From positions 3,559-67,558 of the forward strand of contig JBGSOG010000009.1 of the NCBI GenBank assembly GCA_041739225.1: a DNA stretch of 64,000 nucleotides, given 5' to 3'. The position numbers were made by a program, and so were the translations under genes. The first letter of the stretch is position 1, and each line of letters begins with the position of its first letter. Source of the DNA: BOKV01 sp041739225. Its GTDB lineage: Bacteria; Pseudomonadota; Alphaproteobacteria; Rhizobiales; Rhizobiaceae. Positions 36,464 to 45,550 of this stretch are shown one piece after another. The notes beneath the pieces were generated by a model that made no database searches, was not told the origin of the DNA, and saw only the letters and a list, made by a program, of their open reading frames with translations.

Positions 36464-38907
36464 ATGCAGTTGTTCCCAACAAGGCGCGGGTGGTCATCAT
36501 CGGCGGGGGCGTATCGGGCTGCTCCGTCGCCTACCATCTGGCAAAACTTGGATGGAAAGACGTCATCCTTCTGGAGCGCAAGCAACTGACTTGCGGCACA
36601 ACGTGGCATGCCGCCGGTCTGATCGGGCAATTGCGCGGCTCGCTCAACATGACGCGGCTGGCAAAATATTCCGCGGATTTGTACGTCAAACTGGAAGCAG
36701 AAACCGGCGTTGCCACAGGCATGCGCCAGAACGGATCGATATCCGTAGCACTTACCGAGCACCGCAAGGAAGAAATCCTTCGTGCCGCGACGCTGGCACG
36801 GGCCTTCAACATCGACGTGCACGAGATAAGCCCGGCACAAGTCAAGTCGATGTATCCGCATCTCAACGTGTCTGATGTGGTTGCAGCGGTTCACCTGCCA
36901 CTCGACGGACAATGCGACCCGGCCAACATTGCGATGGCACTGGCAAAGGGCGCGCGGCAGAACGGCGCGAAAATCATTGAAGGCGTCAAGGTCACGGCGG
37001 TGCATCAAGCCAATGGCCGCGTGACGGGCGTGGAATGGGCGCAAGGCGATGAGCGCGGGACAATAGATGCCGACATGGTCGTCAATTGCGCTGGCATGTG
37101 GGCGCGTGACCTTGCCGGAACTTCGGGTGTGACCATCCCGCTGCATGCCTGCGAGCATTTCTACATTGTGACCGAACCCATTGAGGGGCTTGGCCGTCTG
37201 CCGGTGCTGCGCGTTCCCGACGAGTGCGCGTACTACAAGGAAGACGCCGGAAAAATGATGCTTGGCGCATTTGAGCCGGTGGCAAAGCCCTGGGGCATGA
37301 ATGGAATTTCCGAAGATTTTTGTTTCGACCAATTGCCTGAGGATTTCGACCATTTCGAGCCGATCCTCGAAAAGGCGGTCAACCGCATGCCGATGCTGGC
37401 GACCGCCGGCATCCACACATTCTTCAATGGACCCGAAAGCTTCACGCCGGATGACCGATATTATCTGGGCGAAGCGCCGGAGTTGAAAAACTACTGGATC
37501 GCAGCGGGTTACAACTCGATCGGAATAGTTTCATCAGGCGGCGCAGGGTTTGCGCTGGCGCAATGGATGAACGACGGTGAGCCGCCTTTCGACCTTTGGG
37601 AGGCCGACATCAAGCGTGCGCAGCCGTTCCAGAAAAACCGCAAGTATTTGCGTGAACGGGTGAGTGAAACGCTGGGCTTGCTCTACGCCGATCATTTTCC
37701 CTATCGTCAGGTGGTGACGGCACGCGGCGTTCGCCGTTCGCCGCTGCACGAGCATTTGAAGGCGGCAGGCGCAGTGTTTGGCGAAGTTGCCGGATGGGAG
37801 CGCGCCAACTGGTTTGCCAATGCAGGGCAGGAGCGCGAATACCGGTATTCGTGGAAACGGCAAAACTGGTTTGACAATCAGAAGGCTGAACACCTTGCCG
37901 TGCGCAACGGCGTCGGCTTGTTCGACATGACCTCATTCGGCAAAATCCGGGTCGAGGGCAGGGATGCGTGCGCCTTCCTGCAAAGTGTCTGTGCCAATGA
38001 TGTTGATGTTCCGGCCGGGCGCATTGTCTACACGCAAATGCTCAACCAGCGCGGCGGCATAGAGAGTGACTTGACGGTCACCCGCCTGTCGGAAACAGCC
38101 TTTCTGATGGTCGTGCCCGGTGCGACCTTGCAGCGCGACCTTGCTTGGCTGCGCCGCAATGTTGGCGAAGCTTTTGCGGTCATCACCGATGTGACTGCCG
38201 CCGAAGCGGTGTTGTGCGTCATGGGGCCGAAGGCGCGTGATCTGCTTCAGGCAGTCAGTCCGAATGATTTTTCCAATGAGCATCATCCCTTCGGCACGGC
38301 GCGCGAAATCGAAATCGGCATGGGCCTGGCACGGGCGCACCGCGTCACCTATGTCGGCGAGCTTGGCTGGGAATTGTATGTATCCACCGATCAGGCCGCA
38401 CATGTTTTCGAGGCATTGTCGGAAGCTGGCGCAGACCATGGCCTGAAATTGTGCGGCATTCATACGCTCGACTCGTGCCGTATTGAAAAAGCCTACCGTC
38501 ACTTCGGCCACGACATCACCGACGAAGACCATGTTCTGGAAGCGGGCCTCGGCTTTGCGGTCAAAACTGCAAAGCCGGCTTTCATCGGGCGCGATGCGGT
38601 CTTGCGCAAGCGTGAAGCGGGGCTTGACCGACGGCTCGTCCAGTTCAGGCTGAGTGACAGCGAACCGCTGCTTTTTCACAACGAAGCAATCGTTCGCGAT
38701 GGCAAAATCGTCTCGATCATCACGTCCGGCAATTACGGCCATCATCTGGGTGGTGCGATCGGGCTTGGATACATTCCGGCAAAGGGCGAGAGCGCAGAAA
38801 GCCTTTTGGCTTCGGCATACGAAATCGAAATCGCCGGCGAGCGGCACAAGGCAGTTGCCTCGTTGAAACCCATGTACGACCCGGATTCAGCGCGCGTGCG
38901 CATGTAA
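36460..38907 (+). CDS. second FAD-dependent dimethylglycine/sarcosine dehydrogenase-like protein with GcvT domain
   Basis: Another 815-residue FAD plus GcvT protein (RVVIIGGGVSGCSVAYHLAK) with GTTWHAAG, again holding the flavin-linking His. The N-terminal region after it (LIGQLRGSLNMTRLAKYSAD) differs clearly from the first copy (NVPTFSSSWSIMNMQRYSAQ), which suggests a different amine substrate. One may act on dimethylglycine and the other on sarcosine. ATG overlaps the methyltransferase stop. The MttB-family gene starts 31 bases after its stop. Confidence 0.88.
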   Translation: MNAVVPNKARVVIIGGGVSGCSVAYHLAKLGWKDVILLERKQLTCGTTWHAAGLIGQLRGSLNMTRLAKYSADLYVKLEAETGVATGMRQNGSISVALTEHRKEEILRAATLARAFNIDVHEISPAQVKSMYPHLNVSDVVAAVHLPLDGQCDPANIAMALAKGARQNGAKIIEGVKVTAVHQANGRVTGVEWAQGDERGTIDADMVVNCAGMWARDLAGTSGVTIPLHACEHFYIVTEPIEGLGRLPVLRVPDECAYYKEDAGKMMLGAFEPVAKPWGMNGISEDFCFDQLPEDFDHFEPILEKAVNRMPMLATAGIHTFFNGPESFTPDDRYYLGEAPELKNYWIAAGYNSIGIVSSGGAGFALAQWMNDGEPPFDLWEADIKRAQPFQKNRKYLRERVSETLGLLYADHFPYRQVVTARGVRRSPLHEHLKAAGAVFGEVAGWERANWFANAGQEREYRYSWKRQNWFDNQKAEHLAVRNGVGLFDMTSFGKIRVEGRDACAFLQSVCANDVDVPAGRIVYTQMLNQRGGIESDLTVTRLSETAFLMVVPGATLQRDLAWLRRNVGEAFAVITDVTAAEAVLCVMGPKARDLLQAVSPNDFSNEHHPFGTAREIEIGMGLARAHRVTYVGELGWELYVSTDQAAHVFEALSEAGADHGLKLCGIHTLDSCRIEKAYRHFGHDITDEDHVLEAGLGFAVKTAKPAFIGRDAVLRKREAGLDRRLVQFRLSDSEPLLFHNEAIVRDGKIVSIITSGNYGHHLGGAIGLGYIPAKGESAESLLASAYEIEIAGERHKAVASLKPMYDPDSARVRM

Positions 38908-38938
38908 CGGTCAATGCCGCAAGGCTGGAGGAAATGTG

Positions 38939-40480
38939 ATGGAAGCTGAAGTTGTTGAACGTCAGGGACGCCGCTCCGGTGGACGCGCAGCCCGTGTGGC
39001 CGTGCGCTCTGCACCGCTCGCCGACAATTTGAGGCCGGTACGGGCCGGTCTGTCGGGCGGGCAATACAAGCCGCTCAGCGATGCCGATGTGTTGCGGATC
39101 CACCATGCTGCACTGGATGCACTGGAGCAAATTGGTCTGTCGCAGGCACCAAAATCCGGCGTTGAAATCATGACCGCAGCCGGAGCCATTCAGGGCGATG
39201 ACGGTCGCCTGCGGTTTCCGCGCGCGCTGGTCGAAGACATGCTGGCAATCGCCGGGCGGGACATTACCCTGTTTGGCCGGGACACCCATCACGATCTGCA
39301 TTTGTCGGGCACGAAAGTGCATTACGGCACTGCCGGTGCGGCGGTCCATATCGTTGATGTTGAAAAGAACGAATATCGCGAATCGACTTCCAGGGACCTC
39401 TATGATGCTGCGCGGATCACGCATCACCTCGACAATGTCCATTTCTTTCAGCGTGCCATGGTCTGCCGGGATATACCCGACAATTTCGACATGGATATCA
39501 ACACGCTTTACGCCTGTTGTGCCGGAACAACAAAGCATGTCGGTACCAGCTTTTCAGACCCTGCCCATGTAAAAGGGTGTTTTGACCTGCTGCACATGAT
39601 CGCCGGGGGCGAAGACAAATGGCGGGCGCGACCGTTCGTCTCCAACTCGAACTGCTTTGTTGTGCCGCCGATGAAGTTTGCCGAAGAAAGCTGCATCACC
39701 ATGGAAGCCTGCATTCGTGCAGGCATGCCGATGCTGCTGTTGTCTGCCGGGCAGGCAGGCGCGACTGCACCCGCGCCGCTTGCAACGGCAATCGTTCAGG
39801 CCGTCGCCGAGTGTCTTGCCGGGATTGTCTACGTCAATGCCATGGCGCCGGGCCATCCGTGCATCTTCGGCACCTGGCCGTTCGTTTCCGATTTGCGCTC
39901 CGGTGCGATGTCCGGCGGATCCGGTGAACAGGCTTTGCTGACGGCCGGATGTGCGCAGATGCACCGGTTTTACAATCTTCCCGGTGGCGCAGCTGCCGGC
40001 ATTGCCGATGCCAAGATGCCCGACATGCAGGCCGGCTGGGAGCAGGCGACTTCCAACGTCTTGGCTGGGCTTGCCGGCCTCAACATGGTCTATGAGGCAG
40101 CCGGGATGCATGCCTCGCTTCTCGGATTCAGCCTTGAATCGCTGGTGCTGGGCGATGATCTTATCGGGCAGGCGCTGCGCTGCGTTCGCGGCATTGACGT
40201 GACCGAGGACAGCGTTTCGATCGAGACAATGCGCCAGGTTTGCCTGGAGGGTCCGGGGCATTATCTGGGCCATTCGCAAACGTTGGGCCTGATGCAGACC
40301 GAATATATTTACCCTGCAGTTGCAGACCGGCTTAGCCCGAAAGAATGGGCCGAAGTCGGCAAGCCGGGCCTGATTGAACGCGCCATTGAGCGCAAGAACA
40401 AGATCCTTGCGGAAGCACGGATGATGATAGACCCGGCGGTTGACCAGGAAATCCGCAAGGCGTTCCGGATTTATTTCTGA
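38939..40480 (+). CDS. MttB superfamily methyltransferase (non-pyrrolysine, betaine-type)
   Basis: The ~513-residue protein resembles the trimethylamine methyltransferase MttB family: LFGRDTHHDLHLSGTKVHYGTAGAA, then DNVHFFQRAMVCRDIP, and a TIM-barrel-like remainder. It reads through without any in-frame TAG, so it is a non-pyrrolysine member like the glycine-betaine methyltransferases. Those enzymes normally need a corrinoid protein, and none is in the window. ATG 38939 has GGAGG 7 bases upstream and is preferred over the GTG at 38936. It ends the cluster and converges with znuA. Confidence 0.85.
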   Translation: MEAEVVERQGRRSGGRAARVAVRSAPLADNLRPVRAGLSGGQYKPLSDADVLRIHHAALDALEQIGLSQAPKSGVEIMTAAGAIQGDDGRLRFPRALVEDMLAIAGRDITLFGRDTHHDLHLSGTKVHYGTAGAAVHIVDVEKNEYRESTSRDLYDAARITHHLDNVHFFQRAMVCRDIPDNFDMDINTLYACCAGTTKHVGTSFSDPAHVKGCFDLLHMIAGGEDKWRARPFVSNSNCFVVPPMKFAEESCITMEACIRAGMPMLLLSAGQAGATAPAPLATAIVQAVAECLAGIVYVNAMAPGHPCIFGTWPFVSDLRSGAMSGGSGEQALLTAGCAQMHRFYNLPGGAAAGIADAKMPDMQAGWEQATSNVLAGLAGLNMVYEAAGMHASLLGFSLESLVLGDDLIGQALRCVRGIDVTEDSVSIETMRQVCLEGPGHYLGHSQTLGLMQTEYIYPAVADRLSPKEWAEVGKPGLIERAIERKNKILAEARMMIDPAVDQEIRKAFRIYF

Positions 40481-40486
40481 GAGCGT

Positions 40487-41416
40487 TCAGCTTCCCTGTG
40501 ACAAGCAGTCGGACAAGGATTTGGCCATTGACCGAATGAGTCCAGGGTAATGCCCTGCACCCTTTTCAATGCTGCTGCCCAGTGGATCAAGCACGCCTGT
40601 CCTGGCCGACGTGCCTTCGACAACGACAGAAATCAGCTTTGGTTCAAATTGAGGCTCGGCAAACACGCAAGCTGCGCCCAGATCTTTTACTTTGGCGCTG
40701 ATCTCCGAAATACGTTCAGCACCCGGCGTGACTTCGGGCGAGACCGTGATCGAGCCGGACGCAAAAATGCCAAAACGGTTTTCGAAATACTGGTAGGCGT
40801 CGTGGAACACGATGAAGCCCTTGCCTTTTGCGGGTTCGAGCAACGCCGAAACCTCGGCTGTCAATTCATCAAGCTCGCCGGCCATTTTCCTGGCATTGGC
40901 ATCATAAGCAGCCGCGTTTTGCGGGTCCTGCTTCGAAAGTGCTGCGGTGATAGCGTAGACAAATGTTCTCGCGTTTTCCGGGTCCAGCCATGCATGGGCA
41001 TCAGTTTCTCCATGCGAATGGTCTTCATGCTTCTCGCCATCTTTTGCATGCTCATCGAACGGGCCGCCTTCACGCAGCGCCAGCTTCGTGATGCCCTTCG
41101 TGTCCAGCAATTCAACGGAAACAGCCTTGCCTGCCAGTGTCTCCAGCGGCTTTTCGAGGAAGGCCTCAAGTTCATGTCCAACCCAGACAATGACATCGGC
41201 CTGCTCAAGCATTGCCGCCTGCGAAGGCTTCAGCGAATAAGTGTGTGGCGAACCTGCGCCATTGATGATCAATTGCGGTTCTCCAATGCCCTGCATGACG
41301 CCCGCAACCAGCGAATGGACCGGTGCAATTGAAGCAACGACCTTGGGGGCGGCAACGGCTTGCGCAGACGTTGCAAACAGCAGAACGGCAATGGACGCGG
41401 AAAGGAATGGTTTCAC
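40487..41416 (-). CDS. znuA: zinc ABC transporter substrate-binding protein ZnuA
   Basis: The ~309-residue protein has a Sec signal peptide (VKPFLSASIAVLLFATSAQA) and the cluster A-I binding-protein fold. Zinc ligands are visible in APVHSLVAG, GSPHTYSLKP and VFHDAYQYF. A His/Asp/Glu-rich loop follows (EHAKDGEKHEDHSHGETDAH), typical of ZnuA. The start is a GTG at 41416; the longer reading from 41548 runs through the promoter. It is divergent from znuC across a dyad region. Confidence 0.93.
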   Translation of the reverse strand: MKPFLSASIAVLLFATSAQAVAAPKVVASIAPVHSLVAGVMQGIGEPQLIINGAGSPHTYSLKPSQAAMLEQADVIVWVGHELEAFLEKPLETLAGKAVSVELLDTKGITKLALREGGPFDEHAKDGEKHEDHSHGETDAHAWLDPENARTFVYAITAALSKQDPQNAAAYDANARKMAGELDELTAEVSALLEPAKGKGFIVFHDAYQYFENRFGIFASGSITVSPEVTPGAERISEISAKVKDLGAACVFAEPQFEPKLISVVVEGTSARTGVLDPLGSSIEKGAGHYPGLIRSMAKSLSDCLSQGS

Positions 41417-41435
41417 GATGCCGGTCTTTCGTGAT

Positions 41436-41469
41436 GTTATGTGATTACGTAATTGCGTAATGGTATAAC
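41436..41469. promoter_or_regulatory. candidate double Zur operator between znuA and znuC
   Basis: Two copies of GTTATNNNATTACG face each other: GTTATGTGATTACG at 41436-41449 and, on the other strand, GTTATACCATTACG at 41456-41469, with TAATTG between. Each is close to the alphaproteobacterial Zur-box pattern GTTATANTATAAC. The pair forms a 34-base imperfect dyad centred in the divergent znuA-znuC promoter, and zur is the fourth gene of the locus. Confidence 0.7.
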
Positions 41470-41517
41470 GTGTGCGATAGGGAGGGGCAACCCCTTTTTG
41501 CGGACCATGACAGTGAA

Positions 41518-42372
41518 ATGTTGAAACCGGCGTCGCCACTCGTGTCACTCCAGAATGCCGGTGTATTTCGCTCGGGGCGATGGCTAGTGCGCGGGGTCGG
41601 GTTTGATCTGCGGCCTGGCGAAATCATCACCTTGATCGGACCTAACGGTTCGGGGAAATCCACCACTGCAAAAATCGTGCTGGGCATTCTTGCGCCGGAT
41701 GAGGGCAGGGTGGATCGCAGTGCCGGTTTGCGCGTTGCCTATGTGCCGCAAAAGATTGCCATTGACTGGACGCTGCCGCTTGCAGTCGGCAGGTTCATGC
41801 AACTGACCGGGAAACTTTCGCAAAGCGCAATTGACGAAGCGCTCGAAAGCACCGGTGTGCTGCACCTGCGCAACGCGGAGATGCGCAATTTGTCAGGCGG
41901 CGAATTCCAGCGGGTAATGCTGGCGCGGGCGATGGCGCGCAATCCACAATTGCTGGTGCTGGACGAGCCAGTGCAGGGCGTTGATTTTTCCGGCGAGATC
42001 GCGCTGTACAAACTGATCACCACCATCCGTGACAGGCTCAATTGCGGCATTGTGCTGGTCTCTCACGATTTGCACGTGGTGATGGCAGCTACCGACCAGG
42101 TCATTTGCCTCAACGGCCATGTCTGCTGTCAGGGAACACCGGTTGCAGTGGCGCAAAGTCCGCAGTACCGGCAATTGTTCGGCGACCGGGCAGATGCGAC
42201 CCTGGCACTTTACCAGCACCACCATGACCATGCCCACATGCCGGACGGGCGCGTGCAGCACGCGGACGGCAGTGTTACCGATCATTGCCATCCAGACGAT
42301 GGCCACCATCATAATGACGACCACGGGCATCATCACGCATACTCAGGCAGGGATGCCGGCCATGCTGGATGA
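41518..42372 (+). CDS. znuC: zinc ABC transporter ATP-binding protein ZnuC
   Basis: The ~284-residue ATPase has Walker A GPNGSGKST, signature LSGGEFQR, Walker B LLVLDEPVQG and the switch VSHDLH. The last ~45 residues are very rich in His and Asp (HHHDHAHMPDGR and later HHHNDDHGHHH), a probable zinc-sensing or buffering tail seen in some ZnuC proteins. The start is uncertain: ATG 41518 is preferred because the GTG at 41470 directly abuts the operator dyad. It overlaps znuB by 11 bases. Confidence 0.92.
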   Translation: MLKPASPLVSLQNAGVFRSGRWLVRGVGFDLRPGEIITLIGPNGSGKSTTAKIVLGILAPDEGRVDRSAGLRVAYVPQKIAIDWTLPLAVGRFMQLTGKLSQSAIDEALESTGVLHLRNAEMRNLSGGEFQRVMLARAMARNPQLLVLDEPVQGVDFSGEIALYKLITTIRDRLNCGIVLVSHDLHVVMAATDQVICLNGHVCCQGTPVAVAQSPQYRQLFGDRADATLALYQHHHDHAHMPDGRVQHADGSVTDHCHPDDGHHHNDDHGHHHAYSGRDAGHAG

Positions 42373-43189
42373 TTTCTTCACCCGCGCAATGCTGGCCGGG
42401 CTCGGCGTTGCCATCGTGGCAGGGCCACTGGGCTGTTTCATCGTCTGGCGTCGGCTCGCCTATTATGGGGATACGCTTTCGCATGCTGCCTTGCTTGGGG
42501 TGGCGCTCGGCCTCCTGTTTGAAGTGAACATCACGCTCGCCGTGTTTGCCAGTTCCATTGTGTTGTCACTGGCCTTGCTGGCCTTGCAGCGCAAGGCAAC
42601 GCTGTCGGGTGATGCATTGCTGGGCCTGCTGGCGCATTCCTCTCTGGCTGTCGGACTGGTGGTGCTTTCAAGCATGACCTGGGTGCGGGTGGACCTGACG
42701 GGTTTTCTGTTCGGCGATATTCTGGCGGTTTCGCGAACCGACATTGCAATCATCTGGATTGGCGGTACTGCCGTTCTGGTCCTGCTGGCCATGGTCTGGC
42801 GACCGCTTTTTGCCACAACTGTCAACGAAGAACTGGCACTTGCCGAGGGAATGAATCCGCAACGTGCCAATCTGGTTTTCATGTTGCTGATGGCAACTGT
42901 GATTGCGATCTCGATGAAGCTGGTCGGCGTTTTGCTCGTGACTGCCATGCTGATCATTCCGGCAGCGAGCGCGCGCCGTTTCTCCAGCAGTCCCGAGCAA
43001 ATGGCGCTGTTGGCAGTCTTGTTTGGCGCAGCGTCCGTGGTGGGCGGTCTGTTCGGGTCGCTGCACTTTGATACGCCGTCGGGTCCAAGCATCGTGGTCG
43101 CGGCGCTGCTGATTTTCCTCGCCGGCCTCACGCCGGTTTCATCAATGTTTGCAAGCCGCCGGCTTCCGCAGCAAGGTCACAGGCCATGA
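42362..43189 (+). CDS. znuB: zinc ABC transporter permease ZnuB
   Basis: The ~275-residue protein has about seven to eight membrane helices and the ABC-3 family features AYYGDTLSHAALLGVALG near the start and MKLVGVLLVTAMLIIPAASA near residue 190. I use ATG 42362 (MLDDFFTRAM); ATG 42353 is also possible. The much longer reading from 42119 is in a different frame across the end of znuC and is rejected. The stop overlaps zur by ATGA. Confidence 0.92.
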   Translation: MLDDFFTRAMLAGLGVAIVAGPLGCFIVWRRLAYYGDTLSHAALLGVALGLLFEVNITLAVFASSIVLSLALLALQRKATLSGDALLGLLAHSSLAVGLVVLSSMTWVRVDLTGFLFGDILAVSRTDIAIIWIGGTAVLVLLAMVWRPLFATTVNEELALAEGMNPQRANLVFMLLMATVIAISMKLVGVLLVTAMLIIPAASARRFSSSPEQMALLAVLFGAASVVGGLFGSLHFDTPSGPSIVVAALLIFLAGLTPVSSMFASRRLPQQGHRP

Positions 43190-43620
43190 ACCAACACCAT
43201 CACCACCCGGCTGGCGCTGAACTTACGCGGAACCAATCATTGGTCTATTCCGCTTTGTGCGATGCATCCGGGCCGCTCAGCGCTTACACCATCCTCAACA
43301 AACTGCGCGAAGACGGGTTGCGCGCGCCGTTGCAGGTTTATCGCGCGCTGGAAAAACTGGTCGAAACGGGCTTGGTCCACCGGCTGGAAAGCCTCAATTC
43401 CTTCGTCGCCTGCCGCCATCCCGGCTGTGCTTCCCACGCAAGCATGGCGTTCACGATCTGCGAAAAATGCGGCAGTGTGGCAGAAGTCGCCGACGAGCAA
43501 CTTTCCGGCCATCTGGAAGGTCTGGCGCTGGCTGCACGGTTCTCGCTCGCACGCTCAATTGTCGAATTGCGCGGCATTTGCGGGCGGTGCCGGGTTGAGC
43601 CTGAACAGCAGCCCGCGTAA
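43186..43620 (+). CDS. zur: zinc uptake regulator Zur (Fur family)
   Basis: The 144-residue Fur-family repressor has an N-terminal winged helix (LVYSALCDASGPLSAYTILN then APLQVYRALEKLVETGLVHR). Cys pairs for structural zinc lie in ICEKCG and ICGRC, and RHPGCASHA adds metal ligands. The HHHHP start is a further metal-rich segment. It overlaps znuB and is thus co-transcribed with the importer, which it would repress when zinc is sufficient. Confidence 0.9.
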   Translation: MNQHHHHPAGAELTRNQSLVYSALCDASGPLSAYTILNKLREDGLRAPLQVYRALEKLVETGLVHRLESLNSFVACRHPGCASHASMAFTICEKCGSVAEVADEQLSGHLEGLALAARFSLARSIVELRGICGRCRVEPEQQPA

Positions 43621-43629
43621 AAGCAAGCC

Positions 43630-44667
43630 ATGAGCCTGTACCAAGCAAACCAGAACAAAAAGTTGTTCGCGGTCGCGCCAATGATGGACTGGACCGACCG
43701 GCACTGCCGATTTTTCCATCGGCAGATCACGCGGCGTGCACTTTTGTATACCGAAATGGTTACGGCAGATGCGGTGATCCATGGCGAGCGAAACCGACTT
43801 TTGGGTTTTGATGTAGCCGAGCATCCGCTGGCCTTGCAGCTTGGCGGCAGCGACCCTGTGAAGTTGGCGACAGCAGCGCAGATTGGTGAGGATTTCGGTT
43901 ATGACGAAATCAACCTCAATGTCGGCTGTCCATCCGACCGGGTACAGTCGGGAACCTTTGGTGCTTGCCTGATGCGCACGCCTTTTCTGGTCGGCGAGTG
44001 TGTTGCGGCGATGAAGTCCGCAGTGAAAATTCCGGTCACCGTAAAGTGCCGCATCGGCGTGGACGAGCAGGATCATTCTGCGCTGGATGAACTGGCACAT
44101 GCTGTCTGGCGAGCCGGTGCAGATGGCCTGTGGGTGCATGCCCGCAAGGCCTGGCTTCAAGGACTCAGTCCAAAAGAAAACCGTGACATACCACCCCTCG
44201 ATTATGATCGCGTGCGCCGGTTAAAGTGCGAAAACGGGAGTCATTTCATTGGCTTGAACGGCGGGCTTGAGGATCCGATTCAGGCGCTTGCAGAATTGAT
44301 TCAAGTCCCTGACAAACTGATTCAACCGGCTCCGGCGCTTGACGGGGCGATGCTCGGCCGTGCCGCTTACCATCAGCCGCACATCCTTCGCGATGTTGAC
44401 AGGCTGTTCTACGGCGATGTGCGGGAGCCTGCCGCCTGGGGTGAGTTGATGGATGTCATGCAGGAATATGCCACCCGCCATGTTGCGTCTGGCGGGCGGA
44501 TGTCGCACGTCACCCGCCACATGGTAGGGTTGTTCCATGGTTTGCCCGGCGCACGCCGCTGGCGGCAGGTATTGTCAACCAAGGCGCACCTGCACGGTGC
44601 CGGACCGCAGGTGATTGCCGAGGCGTTTGCCGAACTGCGGCTTGACGGCGGGCTGGCTGCAGCCTAA
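43630..44667 (+). CDS. dusA: tRNA-dihydrouridine(20/20a) synthase DusA
   Basis: DusA reduces uridine to dihydrouridine in the tRNA D-loop using FMN. The 345-residue protein has FAVAPMMDWTDRHCRFF, LYTEMVTADAVIHG, LQLGGSDP, the catalytic Cys in INLNVGCPSDRVQSG, and VTVKCRIGVD, which are DusA signatures. It starts 9 bases after zur and may be read with it. It is not functionally linked to zinc as far as known. Confidence 0.94.
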   Translation: MSLYQANQNKKLFAVAPMMDWTDRHCRFFHRQITRRALLYTEMVTADAVIHGERNRLLGFDVAEHPLALQLGGSDPVKLATAAQIGEDFGYDEINLNVGCPSDRVQSGTFGACLMRTPFLVGECVAAMKSAVKIPVTVKCRIGVDEQDHSALDELAHAVWRAGADGLWVHARKAWLQGLSPKENRDIPPLDYDRVRRLKCENGSHFIGLNGGLEDPIQALAELIQVPDKLIQPAPALDGAMLGRAAYHQPHILRDVDRLFYGDVREPAAWGELMDVMQEYATRHVASGGRMSHVTRHMVGLFHGLPGARRWRQVLSTKAHLHGAGPQVIAEAFAELRLDGGLAAA

Positions 44668-44719
44668 TCGCCAACAACAAGACGGGTCTTTTGCCCTTTC
44701 AAACCTCCGGGTCATTTTC

Positions 44720-45550
44720 ATGGAATTTTTGCCGCCCCTGCAGGAACTACTGCCGTTTGTTGCCGGTCTGCTGGTGGCGGGCGTGGTTGCCGGTTTTCTC
44801 GCCGGCCTGTTTGGCATCGGGGGAGGCGCCGTATTGGTGCCGGTGTTTTACCAGATGCTGACGGCACTCAATGTCGATGATGCCGTGCGCACGCACTTGT
44901 GCGTGGGTACGTCGCTTGCCATCATCGTGCCCACATCGCTGCGCTCGTTTCAGGGCCACTGGAAGCGCGGTGCGGTCGACGGGGAATTGTTGCGCTCCTT
45001 CATGTTGCCGGTTCCAGCAGGAGTGATTGCCGCTTCAGTTCTTGCTGCGTTTATTTCCGGCGAAGGATTGCGGATCATCTTTGCCGTTGTTTCGGTGCTC
45101 GTGGCGTTCAAATTGCTGTTCGGCAAATCCAGCTGGCGATTGGGCGACGACATCCCCGGCAGTCCGCTGCGCCCGGTAATCGGATTTTTCATCGGGCTTT
45201 TGTCGGCGTTCATGGGCATTGGCGGCGGCATCTTCAACAACACTTTCATGACGCTTTACGGCCGCCAGATGCTGCAGGCGGTGGCAACATCATCCGGAGT
45301 AGGGGTGTTGATCGCGGTACCCGGCGCGCTGGGTTACATCTGGGCTGGATGGAGCGCAGTCGGCTTGCCGCCGTTTTCGTTGGGCTTCGTCAATTTGCTG
45401 ATGATCGTCATCGTCATGCCGATGACATTGCTGGTTGCGCCGCTGGGGGTGTCGATGGCACACCGCCTGCCCAAGCGCCAACTGGAAATCGGCTTCGGCT
45501 TGTTCATGGTGTTTGTCGCCGTGCGGTTCTTGTTCAGCATCTTTGGCTAG
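44720..45550 (+). CDS. TauE/SafE family sulfite exporter-like membrane protein
   Basis: The 276-residue protein has about eight membrane helices in two repeats, each with the TauE/SafE glycine motif (FLAGLFGIGGGAVLVP and SAFMGIGGGIFNNTFM). Family members are thought to export sulfite, sulfoacetate or related organosulfur anions. ATG 44720 avoids overlap with dusA. The stop TAG lies in CTAG (45547-45550), which also holds the stop of the convergent protease gene. Confidence 0.85.
   Translation: MEFLPPLQELLPFVAGLLVAGVVAGFLAGLFGIGGGAVLVPVFYQMLTALNVDDAVRTHLCVGTSLAIIVPTSLRSFQGHWKRGAVDGELLRSFMLPVPAGVIAASVLAAFISGEGLRIIFAVVSVLVAFKLLFGKSSWRLGDDIPGSPLRPVIGFFIGLLSAFMGIGGGIFNNTFMTLYGRQMLQAVATSSGVGVLIAVPGALGYIWAGWSAVGLPPFSLGFVNLLMIVIVMPMTLLVAPLGVSMAHRLPKRQLEIGFGLFMVFVAVRFLFSIFG

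Noticed and set aside
38939..40480. Pyrrolysine-type MttB with an in-frame amber codon
   Set aside because: The frame runs uninterrupted to the natural stop with no internal TAG, so there is no sign of pyrrolysine.
42210..42360. His/Asp-rich low-complexity stretch as a separate small gene
   Set aside because: It is the C-terminal tail of ZnuC in frame; the overlapping plus-strand frame from 42119 is a shadow until the znuB start at 42362.
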